DNA of 64,000 nt from Ferdinandcohnia sp036962685. GTDB taxonomy: Bacteria > Bacillota > Bacilli > Bacillales > Bacillaceae_L. Made by a program: the position numbers and the translations under genes. Each line of letters begins with the position of its first letter. Position 1 is the stretch's first letter. This document shows positions 42,889 to 52,017 of the stretch, piece after piece. The notes beneath the pieces were generated by a model. That model ran no database searches. It worked only from the letters and a program-made list of their open reading frames with translations, and was not told the origin of the DNA. The stretch is taken from assembly GCF_036962685.1 (NCBI RefSeq), contig NZ_JBALOP010000038.1:1-64000 (forward strand), given 5' to 3'.

Positions 42889-43368
42889 ATGTCAGCCGAA
42901 AACTTAGTCGTGTTGCTCAAAAAAATACTTACTTTACATCAAAATTTACTTAAGCTTTCAGAGCGCAAAACAGACATCTTGAAAAAAGGCGACGTCGATG
43001 CCCTCAACGAACTGATGAAAGAAGAACAGAAATACATTTTAGCGATCAGACAATTGGATAATGAACGGATTGTAATTGTTGATAAACTACTTGGGCCGAT
43101 CGAGGACAAGACGTTAACGCAATGTATTGAAAGAACGGCCGAGCCAATGCGTTCGGCGCTTATGGGCTTACATGAAGACTTAGTAAAAGTGACTCACGAT
43201 TTAAAGGTAGCAAACGATTTAAATCAACAGCTCACGCATCAGTCTTTACAGTACGTAAATATGTCATTGGACATGCTTATTCCACAAGAACAAAACGTTA
43301 ACTACGGAAACCCAGCGGGAACAAAAGAGAAAAAGCAAACACGCTCAATGTTTGATTCAAAAGCATAA
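42889..43368 (+). CDS. flgN: Flagellar hook-filament junction chaperone FlgN
   Basis: Export chaperone for FlgK and FlgL. The 159-residue protein is helical and charged (LLKKILTLHQNLLKLSERKT, LNELMKEEQKYILAIRQLD), as in the FlgN family, and lies directly between flgM and flgK, 15 bases before flgK. The ATG follows GGAGGG. Sequence conservation is low in this family, so position carries much of the assignment. Confidence 0.9.
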   Translation: MSAENLVVLLKKILTLHQNLLKLSERKTDILKKGDVDALNELMKEEQKYILAIRQLDNERIVIVDKLLGPIEDKTLTQCIERTAEPMRSALMGLHEDLVKVTHDLKVANDLNQQLTHQSLQYVNMSLDMLIPQEQNVNYGNPAGTKEKKQTRSMFDSKA

Positions 43369-43383
43369 ACGGAGGATGGAAAA

Positions 43384-44946
43384 ATGGTATCAACATTTCA
43401 TGGCTTAGAAACAGCACGTCGGGGTATGGTCACCCAGCAAAGTGCGCTATATACAACGGGACATAACATCGCAAATGCGAATACACCTGGATACACAAGG
43501 CAGCGCGTTAATTTCACCCAGACAAATCCATACCCATCTCCTGGTTTAAATACAGCAAAAATTCCTGGGCAGGTTGGAACAGGTGTTGAGGCTGGAACGA
43601 TTCAACGTGTGCGTGAAAGCTTTTTAGATCTACAATTTAGAGGCGAAAATACTAAAAACGGATATTGGGAAGCACGTACTAATGCAATCTCAAAAATGGA
43701 AGATATCCTAAATGAACCGAGTGAAACGGGATTAGCAAAAACAATGGATCAATTTTGGCAATCACTTCAGGATCTAAGCGTGAACCCAGAAAACAAAGGG
43801 GCAAGAGCGGTTGTTGCACAGCGTGGCATTGCTGTTGCGGATACATTTCATTATCTTCACGATTCAATTAAGGGTATCAAACAGGATTTAGGAAACGAAC
43901 TAAGTGTATCATTAAAAAATGTGAATACCATACTTGAAAAAATTGCTGCTCTTAATAGTCAAATTTCAGAAATTGAGCCTGTCGGTTATGTACCAAATGA
44001 CCTTTATGATCAAAGAGATATGTTAGTAGATGAGCTTTCAAAATTTGTTGAAATAAAAGTAGAAAAGAGAGCGACAGGTGGAAATGCATTAGATATATCT
44101 GAAGGAATTTACGATATTAAACTATCTAGCGGTGAAACACTAGTTAGTGGTTCTACGTTTAATAGATTAGCAGTTAGTCCAAATAATGGAAGCAGTGATC
44201 CAACAATTCCAGGGGATGTCATTCAGAAAATTAATATTGTATCAAGTACTGGAACAACTGAAATCAATGCTTACGAATTGGCTTCAGGGAAAATTAAAGC
44301 ACTTGTCGAGTCATACGGATATGAAGATGGAAGTGGGGATACGAAGGGGCTTTACCCTCAAATGCTAGATGATCTAGACAAAATGGCTTATACATTTATA
44401 AAGGAATTTAACGCTCAGCATCAACAAGGCTGGTCCCTTGATCGTAATGGAACGAATTCTAGTCAAACAGGTATCAATTTCTTTGAACCAGTAACTGATT
44501 ATAAAGGTGCAGCTAAAGCAATAGCGGTTAATCAACAGATTCTTAATAACAATGATTTAATTGCTGCTTCAAGTGAAGCAAACGTATCTGGAAATGGTAT
44601 GAATGCAATTAACCTGGCCGGTGTAAAACAAGCATCATTATCTGCATCGCCATCTGCTGGTTCAAATGGTTTTGTTTCTGAAGGAACAATTGAAACCTTC
44701 TATCAAGGATTAATTGGAGATTTAGGCGTTAAAGGTCAACATGCAAGACAAATGGAAACAAACAGTGCAATCTTGAAAGATACAGTCGAGAAAAATCGTC
44801 GATCAGTTTCCTCTGTTTCTTTAGATGAAGAAATGACAAATATGATTACATTCCAACACGCTTACAATGCAGCAGCAAGGCAAATTACAGTGATCGATGA
44901 AATGCTAGATAAAATTATTAATGGTATGGGTGTTGTAGGAAGGTAG
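43384..44946 (+). CDS. flgK: Flagellar hook-associated protein 1
   Basis: Forms the first junction ring between hook and filament. The 520-residue protein has the N-terminal flagellar rod/hook signature (LETARRGMVTQQSALYTTGHNIANANTPGYTRQRV) split here as LETARRGM and NIANANTPGYTRQRV, a variable middle, and the C-terminal SVSLDEEMTNMITFQHAYN and ARQITVIDEMLDKIING segment. Ten bases separate it from flgL. GGAGGATGG precedes the ATG. Confidence 0.96.
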   Translation: MVSTFHGLETARRGMVTQQSALYTTGHNIANANTPGYTRQRVNFTQTNPYPSPGLNTAKIPGQVGTGVEAGTIQRVRESFLDLQFRGENTKNGYWEARTNAISKMEDILNEPSETGLAKTMDQFWQSLQDLSVNPENKGARAVVAQRGIAVADTFHYLHDSIKGIKQDLGNELSVSLKNVNTILEKIAALNSQISEIEPVGYVPNDLYDQRDMLVDELSKFVEIKVEKRATGGNALDISEGIYDIKLSSGETLVSGSTFNRLAVSPNNGSSDPTIPGDVIQKINIVSSTGTTEINAYELASGKIKALVESYGYEDGSGDTKGLYPQMLDDLDKMAYTFIKEFNAQHQQGWSLDRNGTNSSQTGINFFEPVTDYKGAAKAIAVNQQILNNNDLIAASSEANVSGNGMNAINLAGVKQASLSASPSAGSNGFVSEGTIETFYQGLIGDLGVKGQHARQMETNSAILKDTVEKNRRSVSSVSLDEEMTNMITFQHAYNAAARQITVIDEMLDKIINGMGVVGR

Positions 44947-44956
44947 GTGTTAAATA

Positions 44957-45862
44957 ATGCGAGTTACACAATCAATGCTTTCAAATAATATGCTACGACA
45001 TTTGTCCGGAAGCTATTCAAAAATGGGGAAAATCCAAGAGCAGCTTATGACAGGAAAAAAAATCAATCGTCCTTCAGATGATCCTGTTGTAGCTATGAAG
45101 GGTATTGCGTATCGAACAAATCTGGATAAAGTTCAACAATTTCAACGGAATATGGGTGAGGTTCACAACTGGTTAGATACAACAGATGAGACGCTGAATC
45201 AAGTTACTAGTGCCATGCATCGTGTTTCAGAGTTGTTAGTACAAGCATCTACTGATACACTTACGCCGAATGATCGTGAGAAAATTGCTGTAGAAATGGA
45301 ACAAATCCAAAAGCAGATTGTTGATTTCGCGAATACAAAGCTAGGAGACAAGTATTTATTTAGTGGAACAAATACATTACAACCATTATTTACTGGATAC
45401 CCTACAACGGGTAATCTGAATGTTAATCCTAATGCCAATAGCAATAAAGTTGAAATTGAAGTTTTTAATGGAATTACTCTTGATGTAAATGTAGATGGAA
45501 AAACATTTTTTGCTAATTCTACAAATGGTGTTGTTGCAAAGCTTGGTGAGATTGTTGGAACATTGAAAGATCCAGCTAAAAGTGGGGCAGATCTTACTGG
45601 GTATTTATCAGATATTGAAACTCAAATGGATAATTTGTTACTTCTTCGTGCCGAAATAGGTGCAAAACAAAACCGCGCAGAGATGATGGAGTATCGGTTA
45701 GATAGTCAAGAAATAACTGCTACAAAACTTATGTCGGAAAATGAAGATGCAGATATTGAAAAAATAATTACAGAGTTAACAACACAGGAGAGTCTTCATC
45801 GGGCTGCACTTAGTGTAGGTGCAAGAATCATTCAACCATCTTTAATAGATTTTTTAAGATAA
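44957..45862 (+). CDS. flgL: Flagellar hook-associated protein 3
   Basis: Second junction protein, next to the flagellin filament. The 301-residue product starts RVTQSMLSNNMLRHL and has the flagellin-like N-terminal helix (MTGKKINRPSDDPVVAMKG), and the C-terminal helix (ENEDADIEKIITELTTQE, then ALSVGARIIQPSLIDFL). A terminator follows, before yviE. Confidence 0.96.
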   Translation: MRVTQSMLSNNMLRHLSGSYSKMGKIQEQLMTGKKINRPSDDPVVAMKGIAYRTNLDKVQQFQRNMGEVHNWLDTTDETLNQVTSAMHRVSELLVQASTDTLTPNDREKIAVEMEQIQKQIVDFANTKLGDKYLFSGTNTLQPLFTGYPTTGNLNVNPNANSNKVEIEVFNGITLDVNVDGKTFFANSTNGVVAKLGEIVGTLKDPAKSGADLTGYLSDIETQMDNLLLLRAEIGAKQNRAEMMEYRLDSQEITATKLMSENEDADIEKIITELTTQESLHRAALSVGARIIQPSLIDFLR

Positions 45863-45888
45863 GCTATCTTTTTTAGATAGCTTTTTTA
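45861..45888 (+). terminator. Terminator after flgL
   Basis: AAGCTATCT-TTTTT-AGATAGCTT followed by T residues, overlapping the flgL stop codon. Confidence 0.8.
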
Positions 45889-45905
45889 CTAGGAGTGTAT
45901 AAAGC

Positions 45906-46475
45906 ATGATACTTCCGCAAATAAGACTAGAAAGTAAACAAGCACAAATTGGAATCGAAACGACTAGTGCAAGAACAGAAACTGAACAACCAAAGGCTGA
46001 ATTATCGATCCAACAACCAAAGGCAGATATATCGATGGAAACAACTCCGCCTAAATTAACAATTGACCAAACAGAAGCATGGGCTGATATGGGCTTAAAG
46101 AATATCCTCCGAAGTATCGAGGAATTAGCTCAGAAGGGGAAAGAGGATACACTCGTCGGAATAGCAAGAAGAGTTCAACAAGGAACTGAATTAATGGAAA
46201 TTGAAAATGGTGGAAATCCATTAGTAAGACAAGCACAAGAAAATGGTCAAAAGCCCATGAAGGAATTTAACATTGGCTTCATCCCATCCTTTGGAAGTGT
46301 GAAGATTCATTATGAACCCGGTAAAGTGGATATTAAGGCAACACCACATAAACCTATTATTGATGTTCAAGTGAATAAGCCAATTGTTGATTATTTTCAT
46401 GGTAAGGTCGATACTTATCTAAGGCAAAGAAATGAGTTGAAGATTGATTTTGAATACATAGATACAAAGGCATAA
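45906..46475 (+). CDS. yviE: YviE-like DUF6470 protein
   Basis: A 189-residue protein of unknown function conserved beside fliW in Bacilli. It begins MILPQIRLESKQAQIGIET, continues with repeated QQPKAEL/QQPKADI phrases, and has WADMGLKNILRSIEELA and a later beta-rich part (KVDIKATPHKPIIDVQVNKP). No signal peptide or membrane segment. It lies 21 bases before fliW; AGGAGTG precedes the ATG. Confidence 0.88.
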   Translation: MILPQIRLESKQAQIGIETTSARTETEQPKAELSIQQPKADISMETTPPKLTIDQTEAWADMGLKNILRSIEELAQKGKEDTLVGIARRVQQGTELMEIENGGNPLVRQAQENGQKPMKEFNIGFIPSFGSVKIHYEPGKVDIKATPHKPIIDVQVNKPIVDYFHGKVDTYLRQRNELKIDFEYIDTKA

Positions 46476-46496
46476 ACAGGAAAAGGATGGTAACTA

Positions 46497-46934
46497 ATGG
46501 TCATTCAAACAAAGTACCATGGAGAAATTGAGGTACACGAAAATGAGATAATCCAGTTTCAAAGTGGTTTACCTGGGTTTCTAGAGGAGAAGCAATTCGT
46601 ATTGTTGACAATCGATAAAGAATCACCTTTCTTGATTTTACAATCGATACAAACAGAAGAATTAGGGTTTGTAGTTGTAAATCCGTTTCTTTTTATACGT
46701 GATTATGGATTTAAATTGTCTGAAGGAGAAAAAGAAATATTAAAGATAGAAACTGAAAGTGACATACAAATATATTCGATTTTAACGATAAAGGAACCAT
46801 TTGAAGAATCAACGGCAAATTTACAAGGTCCTATCATTCTTAATGGAGTCAAACAGATTGCAAAGCAAGTGATATTAAGTCATTCGCCATATACAACTAG
46901 GCATAAACTCTTTGCTGAAACAACAATTAAATAG
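46497..46934 (+). CDS. fliW: Flagellar assembly factor FliW
   Basis: Binds flagellin when it is in excess, and otherwise binds CsrA to relieve its block of hag translation (known in B. subtilis). The 145-residue product has the family motifs GEIEVHENEIIQFQSGLPGF and FVVVNPFLFIRDY, then the IYSILTIKEPFEESTANLQGP region. The csrA gene follows by 12 bases, and hag further down, giving the full three-part feedback set. Confidence 0.96.
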   Translation: MVIQTKYHGEIEVHENEIIQFQSGLPGFLEEKQFVLLTIDKESPFLILQSIQTEELGFVVVNPFLFIRDYGFKLSEGEKEILKIETESDIQIYSILTIKEPFEESTANLQGPIILNGVKQIAKQVILSHSPYTTRHKLFAETTIK

Positions 46935-46946
46935 GGAGGTGGAAGT

Positions 46947-47171
46947 ATGCTTGTTTTAACAAGAAAAGTCAATGAAGCCATTCAGATTGGCGATGATATA
47001 GAAATTACGATTCTTTCAGTTCAAGGTGATCAAATAAAACTAGGAATCAATGCCCCAAAACATGTTGACATACATCGGAAAGAAGTATATTTATCGATAC
47101 AAGAATCAAACAATGAAGCTGCTTCTATCTCTACAACCTTATTAGAACAATTAAAAAATCAAAAATTCTAA
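46947..47171 (+). CDS. csrA: Carbon storage regulator CsrA
   Basis: RNA-binding translational repressor of flagellin. The 74-residue product has MLVLTRKVNEAIQIGDDIEI, IKLGINAPKHVDIHRKEVYL and a C-terminal helix; all are standard. GGGAGGTGG precedes the ATG. Likely target sites are seen in the hag leader (47341-47376). Confidence 0.97.
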   Translation: MLVLTRKVNEAIQIGDDIEITILSVQGDQIKLGINAPKHVDIHRKEVYLSIQESNNEAASISTTLLEQLKNQKF

Positions 47172-47261
47172 CCTTAAATGACAATGCTTAAGAATTTTTA
47201 TGTGAAGAAAAGATAGGTCGAAAAGTTTTATTGAAAAATCATAAAAAATACAAAATACTAT

Positions 47262-47287
47262 TAAACATTTACTAATCATGTCGATAT
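47262..47287 (+). promoter_or_regulatory. Sigma-D promoter of hag
   Basis: TAAA, a 14-base spacer and GTCGATAT, close to the motility sigma consensus, about 100 bases before the flagellin start. The leader also holds a hairpin GCTAAAG...CTTTAGC (47309-47330). Confidence 0.7.
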
Positions 47288-47340
47288 AAGTAGTGTAAGG
47301 CAAAGAAAGCTAAAGGCGGCCGACTTTAGCACTATAATTA

Positions 47341-47376
47341 CCACATGGATGTGGACAAACCCAATTTCAAGGAGGA
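47341..47376 (+). promoter_or_regulatory. CsrA binding region in the hag leader
   Basis: CCACA-TGGA-TGTGG (47341-47354) is a hairpin displaying GGA in its loop, and fits the CsrA consensus core ACANGGANGU. A second GGA-rich site overlaps the ribosome binding sequence AAGGAGGA about 20 bases on. Two such sites, one covering the ribosome site, is the layout that lets CsrA block hag translation in B. subtilis. Confidence 0.65.
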
Positions 47377-47384
47377 AAATTAAA

Positions 47385-48161
47385 ATGATTATCAATCACA
47401 ATTTAAATGCAATGAACTCCCACCGTCAGATGGGCATGAATGTTAATGCTGGTGCAAAAGCGATGGAAAAGTTATCTTCAGGTCTTCGTATTAATCGCGC
47501 TGCTGATGATGCTGCTGGTCTTTCTATCTCTGAAAAAATGAGATCACAAATAAGAGGTTTAGATCAAGCTTCAAGAAATGCTCAGGATGGAATTTCTTTA
47601 ATACAAACAGCTGAAGGTGCTATGAACGAAGTAAGTAGTATGCTTGTTAGAATGAAAGAATTGGCTGTACAAAAATCTACTGGTACTTATAACACAGCAG
47701 ATAAAGCTAATATAGATGCAGAAATGGATGCTCTAAAAGCGGAAATTACCAATATTCAAACTTCTACTAAATTTAATGATTCAACTGTACTTAATGGTGG
47801 AACTCGTGATATTGCAATAAATCATGATGGTACTGTTAAGTTAACTGTTGCAGACGGAGACATATCTGCTGCTGTAGCATTAACTAATGCTTCAACTGGA
47901 GCTGATATTGATGCTGCTATTGATGCTGTGAATACTTCTAGATCAGCATTAGGTGCTCTTCAAAATAGGTTGGAAAGTACGGTAAGAAATGTAGATACAA
48001 CTAAAGAAAACTTACAAGCTGCAGAATCTCGTATCCGTGATACGGATATGGCTAAGGAAATGATGGAGTTTACTAGAACAAACATCCTTAACCAGGCTTC
48101 TCAAGCTATGTTAGCTCAGGCGAACCAGCAACCACAAGCTGTATTGCAATTACTTCGTTAA
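47385..48161 (+). CDS. hag: Flagellin
   Basis: Filament subunit. The 258-residue product has the conserved N-terminal D0/D1 part (MIINHNLNAMNSHRQMG, SSGLRINRAADDAAGLSISE, RGLDQASRNAQDGISLIQTA) and the C-terminal one (RDTDMAKEMMEFTRTNILNQ, QAMLAQANQQPQAVLQLL). The variable middle is very short, so surface domains D2/D3 are essentially absent; B. subtilis Hag is about 304 residues. I choose the ATG at 47385 for its AAGGAGGA site and canonical start; the open frame earlier is leader. A glycosyltransferase gene lies directly downstream. Confidence 0.97.
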   Translation: MIINHNLNAMNSHRQMGMNVNAGAKAMEKLSSGLRINRAADDAAGLSISEKMRSQIRGLDQASRNAQDGISLIQTAEGAMNEVSSMLVRMKELAVQKSTGTYNTADKANIDAEMDALKAEITNIQTSTKFNDSTVLNGGTRDIAINHDGTVKLTVADGDISAAVALTNASTGADIDAAIDAVNTSRSALGALQNRLESTVRNVDTTKENLQAAESRIRDTDMAKEMMEFTRTNILNQASQAMLAQANQQPQAVLQLLR

Positions 48162-48180
48162 TTTTATTATTCAACTTAAG

Positions 48181-48206
48181 GGAGACTCTATTTTTAGAGT
48201 CTCTTT
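48181..48206 (+). terminator. Terminator of hag
   Basis: GGAGACTCTA-TTTT-TAGAGTCTC followed by T residues just after hag. Confidence 0.82.
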
Positions 48207-48235
48207 ATTACTAAATCGTATGGGTGTGGTAACTT

Positions 48236-49297
48236 TTGGAGTCAATCTCTCTTTGTATGATAGTAAAAAATGAGGAAAAGGTAATTGCACGTTGTTTGGA
48301 AAGTGTAATTGGATTAGTAAATGAAATAATAGTAGTTGATACTGGATCAATGGATGAGACAAAGAATATTGCTCAACAGTTTGGTGCAAAAATTTATGAT
48401 TTTAAATGGAATAATAATTTCTCTAATGCTAGAAATTATGCCTTGGAGCAATCTACATCTAGTTGGAATATAGTATTGGATGCTGATGAATATATTATAA
48501 ACGATTGTAAAGAAGAACTACTTAAATTTATTAATAATGAAGTAGCAATAGGGAGAATTGAAATAAGGAGTAAATTTATTCAAAATAATGAAGTGAACTA
48601 TGACAAGGCATTTGTTTCAAGAGTATTTCCAACTGGTCTTACTTACAATGGACGAATACACGAGCAGTTAGTTTCCAAACTACCTAGAAAAAATATTCCA
48701 ATTGTAGTTGGGCATGACGGATATTATTTAACTGACAAGTCTAATCGTAATATTCCTTTATTGCTTCAAGAAGTAAAGTCGAAACCAAATGATCCATATT
48801 ATTTATACCAACTAGCAAAAGAATATAGAGGTAATAAGAACTACGACTTGGCAAATCAGTGGTTTGAAAAGAGCTATGCCTTATTAAATGGCAATGAAAT
48901 ATACTACCCTAGTTTAGTTGTTATTTATCTTTATACTTTAAAGGAGGTTGCTGACCTTAATCTTGCAATAAAAATTATCAAAGACAATCAAACACGCCTA
49001 GTTCAACTGCCCGATTTTCACTTTATTCGAGCATTGTTATATATGGATCTGGTTTTAAGTGATACCAATAAGTATATTAATCTCTTTCCTGAAATTGAGA
49101 AATGTTATTTAAAATGTATCGAGCTAGGTGATAGTGAACACTATGATAGTGTTGTCGGAACTGGTAGTTTTGCTGCTTTATATAATTTAGGTACATTTTA
49201 TGAAGTGACTGGTCAAATTAATAAAGCTAAAGAATGCTATAGTAGAGCATCAGAATATAATTATAAGCCTGCTATTAATCGATTAGATTCATTGTAA
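48236..49297 (+). CDS. GT2-family glycosyltransferase with C-terminal TPR-like repeats
   Basis: A 353-residue cytoplasmic glycosyltransferase: the N-terminal GT-A domain has SLCMIVKNEEKVIARCLESV, IIVVDTGSMDET, NFSNARNYAL and the metal-binding LDADEY; the C-terminal half (from about residue 185) reads as TPR helices (DPYYLYQLAKEYRGNKNYD, AKECYSRASEYNYKPA). GT2-TPR proteins in other bacteria modify proteins or peptides. Position between hag and fliD suggests flagellin glycosylation, as inferred for similar insertions elsewhere. The start appears to be TTG, since the family needs the residues before its first ATG; the ribosome site is weak (GGGTGTGG). Low-GC codon use resembles hag. Confidence 0.83.
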   Translation: MESISLCMIVKNEEKVIARCLESVIGLVNEIIVVDTGSMDETKNIAQQFGAKIYDFKWNNNFSNARNYALEQSTSSWNIVLDADEYIINDCKEELLKFINNEVAIGRIEIRSKFIQNNEVNYDKAFVSRVFPTGLTYNGRIHEQLVSKLPRKNIPIVVGHDGYYLTDKSNRNIPLLLQEVKSKPNDPYYLYQLAKEYRGNKNYDLANQWFEKSYALLNGNEIYYPSLVVIYLYTLKEVADLNLAIKIIKDNQTRLVQLPDFHFIRALLYMDLVLSDTNKYINLFPEIEKCYLKCIELGDSEHYDSVVGTGSFAALYNLGTFYEVTGQINKAKECYSRASEYNYKPAINRLDSL

Positions 49298-49479
49298 TAT
49301 ATAATGAGTGCGGAGAATTGTTGGGGAATTACCTATAAGTATGTATAACTGATTACCATTTCCCACTTCTCAAGCTTATCCTGTTTAGTCTTGCTTATAC
49401 TGATTAGTAAAGAAAAGACATAGACAATGGGGTGCTGCTGTATGAAACGTTTGAATGTCGTTAATTTCCATGAATGATC

Positions 49480-50150
49480 TCAGTCGATTTACGTTTGTAT
49501 GAAAAATAAGAAACCCGGGCAAATATACTCTATCGAATTACATCTGTCCGTCTCGTAATGGAAGTCGCTGAGATTTGTAACTTGCACCGGCAGAAAGCCA
49601 CTGAATACATCTTTCGTTTTAACGTAAATTTGGTAAGGGACGTCCTTGCTTTTTAACAGAAGAACAACAGATGGAGCTAAAGAAATTTTTTTCACTAGTT
49701 TCCCTTCCAAGCATGGATGGGAACGGATGTATCTTGGAATACACCGATTGTCCCTGAATACTTTCATCGCACCTATGACGTGCAAATGATTCAAACTGGT
49801 GTATTATGTATGTTTTGGTGTCTCTCTTATCGTTATACACGCCCTATTTATGTGTTAAAAAATGCGAATTCTAAAAAACAAAGCTTGTTTACTCATAAAC
49901 TAGAATGGATAAAAAATGCCTATAATGAAAATACGATCCTCTTATTATCAGGAAGAGACACACATTCGAGCTTATCAAAGTCTGCATTTGACTTGGTCTC
50001 GGCCTGGAACGCAGCGAAAAATTCCTACCTATGGTCATCATGCTTCAATTGTGCTGCTCGAACGGTAGAAGTCGTTACTACCTTGACTTCTTAGCGGAGA
50101 AAGAAGCCTCTTTCATGTTTTTAAAACATCTCTTGAAAAGATAATTTTTG
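49480..50150 (+). pseudogene. Decayed IS630-family transposase
   Basis: Pieces of one transposase in three frames: a helix-turn-helix piece (VMEVAEICNLHRQKATEYIF, near 49555), GKGRPCFLTEEQQMELKKFF (from 49632), DVSWNTPIVPEYFHRTYDVQ with RYTRPIYVLKNAN (from 49723), and QEETHIRAYQSLHLTWSRPG plus QRKIPTYGHH (from 49949), the last carrying what should be a catalytic acidic residue. Order and content fit the IS630 family. The 3' end is missing. The rest of the 49298-50296 gap shows no gene. Confidence 0.8.
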
Positions 50151-50174
50151 CTCACTTCATTCTTATTACCTATT

Positions 50175-50200
50175 TGAAATTATTCAATCCGTGACGATAT
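50175..50200 (+). promoter_or_regulatory. Probable sigma-D promoter of fliD
   Basis: TGAA, a 14-base spacer and GACGATAT, with one mismatch in each box against TAAA/GCCGATAT, 97 bases before the fliD start. Confidence 0.5.
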
Positions 50201-50296
50201 AAAGAATATATATATTATATTAAGGCTAAGAGTTAAGAGTATAGTACTTACTATCCAGAGCCTGTAGAACATATAAGTAAAAGATATGGAGGATAA

Positions 50297-51850
50297 ATGA
50301 TGATTACTAATACAACCATAAGATTTTCAGGTTTAGCCTCTGGCTTGGACACAGAAAGTATGGTAAAGGAGTTAGTTAATGCTCAAAAGCATAGGTTAAT
50401 TAAATTACAGCAAGCGAAAACGATGAATATGTGGAAAACAGATGCTTATCGAGAAATTAATAGTAAGCTTGCAAGCTTTCGATCTGCAACTGAGAATCTA
50501 AGACTTCAAACCCCATTTAATAAACAGACTGCAACAGTAACACAACCTGAAAAATTGGGAGCCACAGTTACAGGATTACCTTCTTCTTCAACTTACACCA
50601 TAAGTGAAGCTTCTATGGCTAAAGAGGCTAGAGGTGCTTCTGCTAGTTTTAAATTAAACATTGCAGAGGGGGGAGCCCTGGATGAAAATATTTCTTTTGA
50701 TCTTAATGGAACTCTTGTTACCATTGAAGCTACAGATACAATAGCAACTGCCATTACTAAAATCAATGATGCTGGTGCAGGGGTTACAGCCTCCTACTTT
50801 AAAGATGGAGGTTCATTAATTTTAACTAGTACGAATAAAGCAGCAACATCTGAGATCTCTATCACTAATTTAAAAGTAAATGGTGATACAGCTATTTCTG
50901 CTAATAAATTAGGGCTCATAAATGGGACAGTTAATGATAGTACAGATAGCTTTTCTTCAAATGGTGTATCTACAGCTAAAGGTTCTGATGCGGTTGCTGC
51001 GAAAGTCGTCATAAATGGATTGACTATCAATCCAATAGGGAACAGCTTTACCTTTGATGGAATTAAATTTGATTTGAAGGCAAATATCACAACTGATCAA
51101 CCTGTGTCTGTTGAAACAAGAAAAGATACAACAGTTGTTTTTGACAGCATTAAAAATTTTGTGGATAAGTACAATGAGCTAATTGCGGAACTTAATGGAA
51201 AGATAGTAGAGAAACGCTACAGGGACTTTCCGCCTCTAACAGAAGAACAAAAAAATGAGATGACAGATCGGGAAATTGAGCTCTGGGAAGAAAAAGCTCA
51301 AAGCGGGATGTTAAATGGGGATCATACGGTTTCTAGGTTTCTCACGGATTTAAGATCTAGTTTAGGGACTGCTGTTGAAACAGGTGATGCAGGATTTCAG
51401 TTTTTATTTGATATTGGCATTACAACAAGTAAAGATTGGCGAGATAATGGCAAGCTAGTAATTGATGAAAAGAAGCTAAACGCAGCTCTAGAAAATAATA
51501 TGGATAGTGTCATAAAGCTTTTTACTTCAAGTAGTTTGGAAACTGGCACGACTGTATCCAATGTCCAAAAGCATAATGAGAGCGGCTTAGGTATCAGATT
51601 ATACGATCGGTTAAATTTTGGAATTTCTGAACTAAGTTCTAAGGCAGGTTCTCCTAATCATTCTATTGATGTAAATAGCATGCTGGCCAAAGAATTGAAA
51701 AATATTGAAAACGGCATATCTAGAGAAGAGGATCGTTTAGCTCGAGTTGAAGGCCGTTATTGGAGACAGTTCCAAGCAATGGAAGCGGCTTTGCAAAGAG
51801 CTAACTCTCAAAGTGGTTGGCTTATGCAACAATTCGGTGGAGGGATGTAA
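50297..51850 (+). CDS. fliD: Flagellar filament cap protein
   Basis: Cap under which flagellin is added. The 517-residue protein has the N-terminal IRFSGLASGLDTESMVKELV segment typical of FliD, the central VTASYFKDGGSLILTS-type repeat region and the C-terminal helix with IENGISREEDRLARVEGRYW and RQFQAMEAALQRAN. Length is standard. GGAGGA precedes the ATG pair at 50297/50300. The gene opens the fliD-flaG-fliS-fliT series, although a terminator separates it from flaG. Confidence 0.97.
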   Translation: MMITNTTIRFSGLASGLDTESMVKELVNAQKHRLIKLQQAKTMNMWKTDAYREINSKLASFRSATENLRLQTPFNKQTATVTQPEKLGATVTGLPSSSTYTISEASMAKEARGASASFKLNIAEGGALDENISFDLNGTLVTIEATDTIATAITKINDAGAGVTASYFKDGGSLILTSTNKAATSEISITNLKVNGDTAISANKLGLINGTVNDSTDSFSSNGVSTAKGSDAVAAKVVINGLTINPIGNSFTFDGIKFDLKANITTDQPVSVETRKDTTVVFDSIKNFVDKYNELIAELNGKIVEKRYRDFPPLTEEQKNEMTDREIELWEEKAQSGMLNGDHTVSRFLTDLRSSLGTAVETGDAGFQFLFDIGITTSKDWRDNGKLVIDEKKLNAALENNMDSVIKLFTSSSLETGTTVSNVQKHNESGLGIRLYDRLNFGISELSSKAGSPNHSIDVNSMLAKELKNIENGISREEDRLARVEGRYWRQFQAMEAALQRANSQSGWLMQQFGGGM

Positions 51851-51894
51851 AAAAGCAAAGTGAGGGATATGAAACCCTTCACTTTGCTTTTTTT
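51849..51894 (+). terminator. Terminator of fliD
   Basis: AAAAAAGCAAAGTGAGGG with CCCTTCACTTTGCTTTTTT, a long near-perfect stem with a T-run. Confidence 0.88.
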
Positions 51895-52017
51895 AGGAAC
51901 TTAAAAAAACCGTCATATCAAAACCTTTTTAATTTAGGAACTTCTACTAAATGTAAATGAATTATTGCCGATATTAATAATAGATTTGGTTTGTTCAGTC
52001 GAAAGGGGAAGACTAGT

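Noticed and set aside
49717..50094. 125-residue open frame as a real gene
   Set aside because: It joins in-frame and out-of-frame pieces of a decayed IS630-family transposase; neighbouring pieces continue in other frames.
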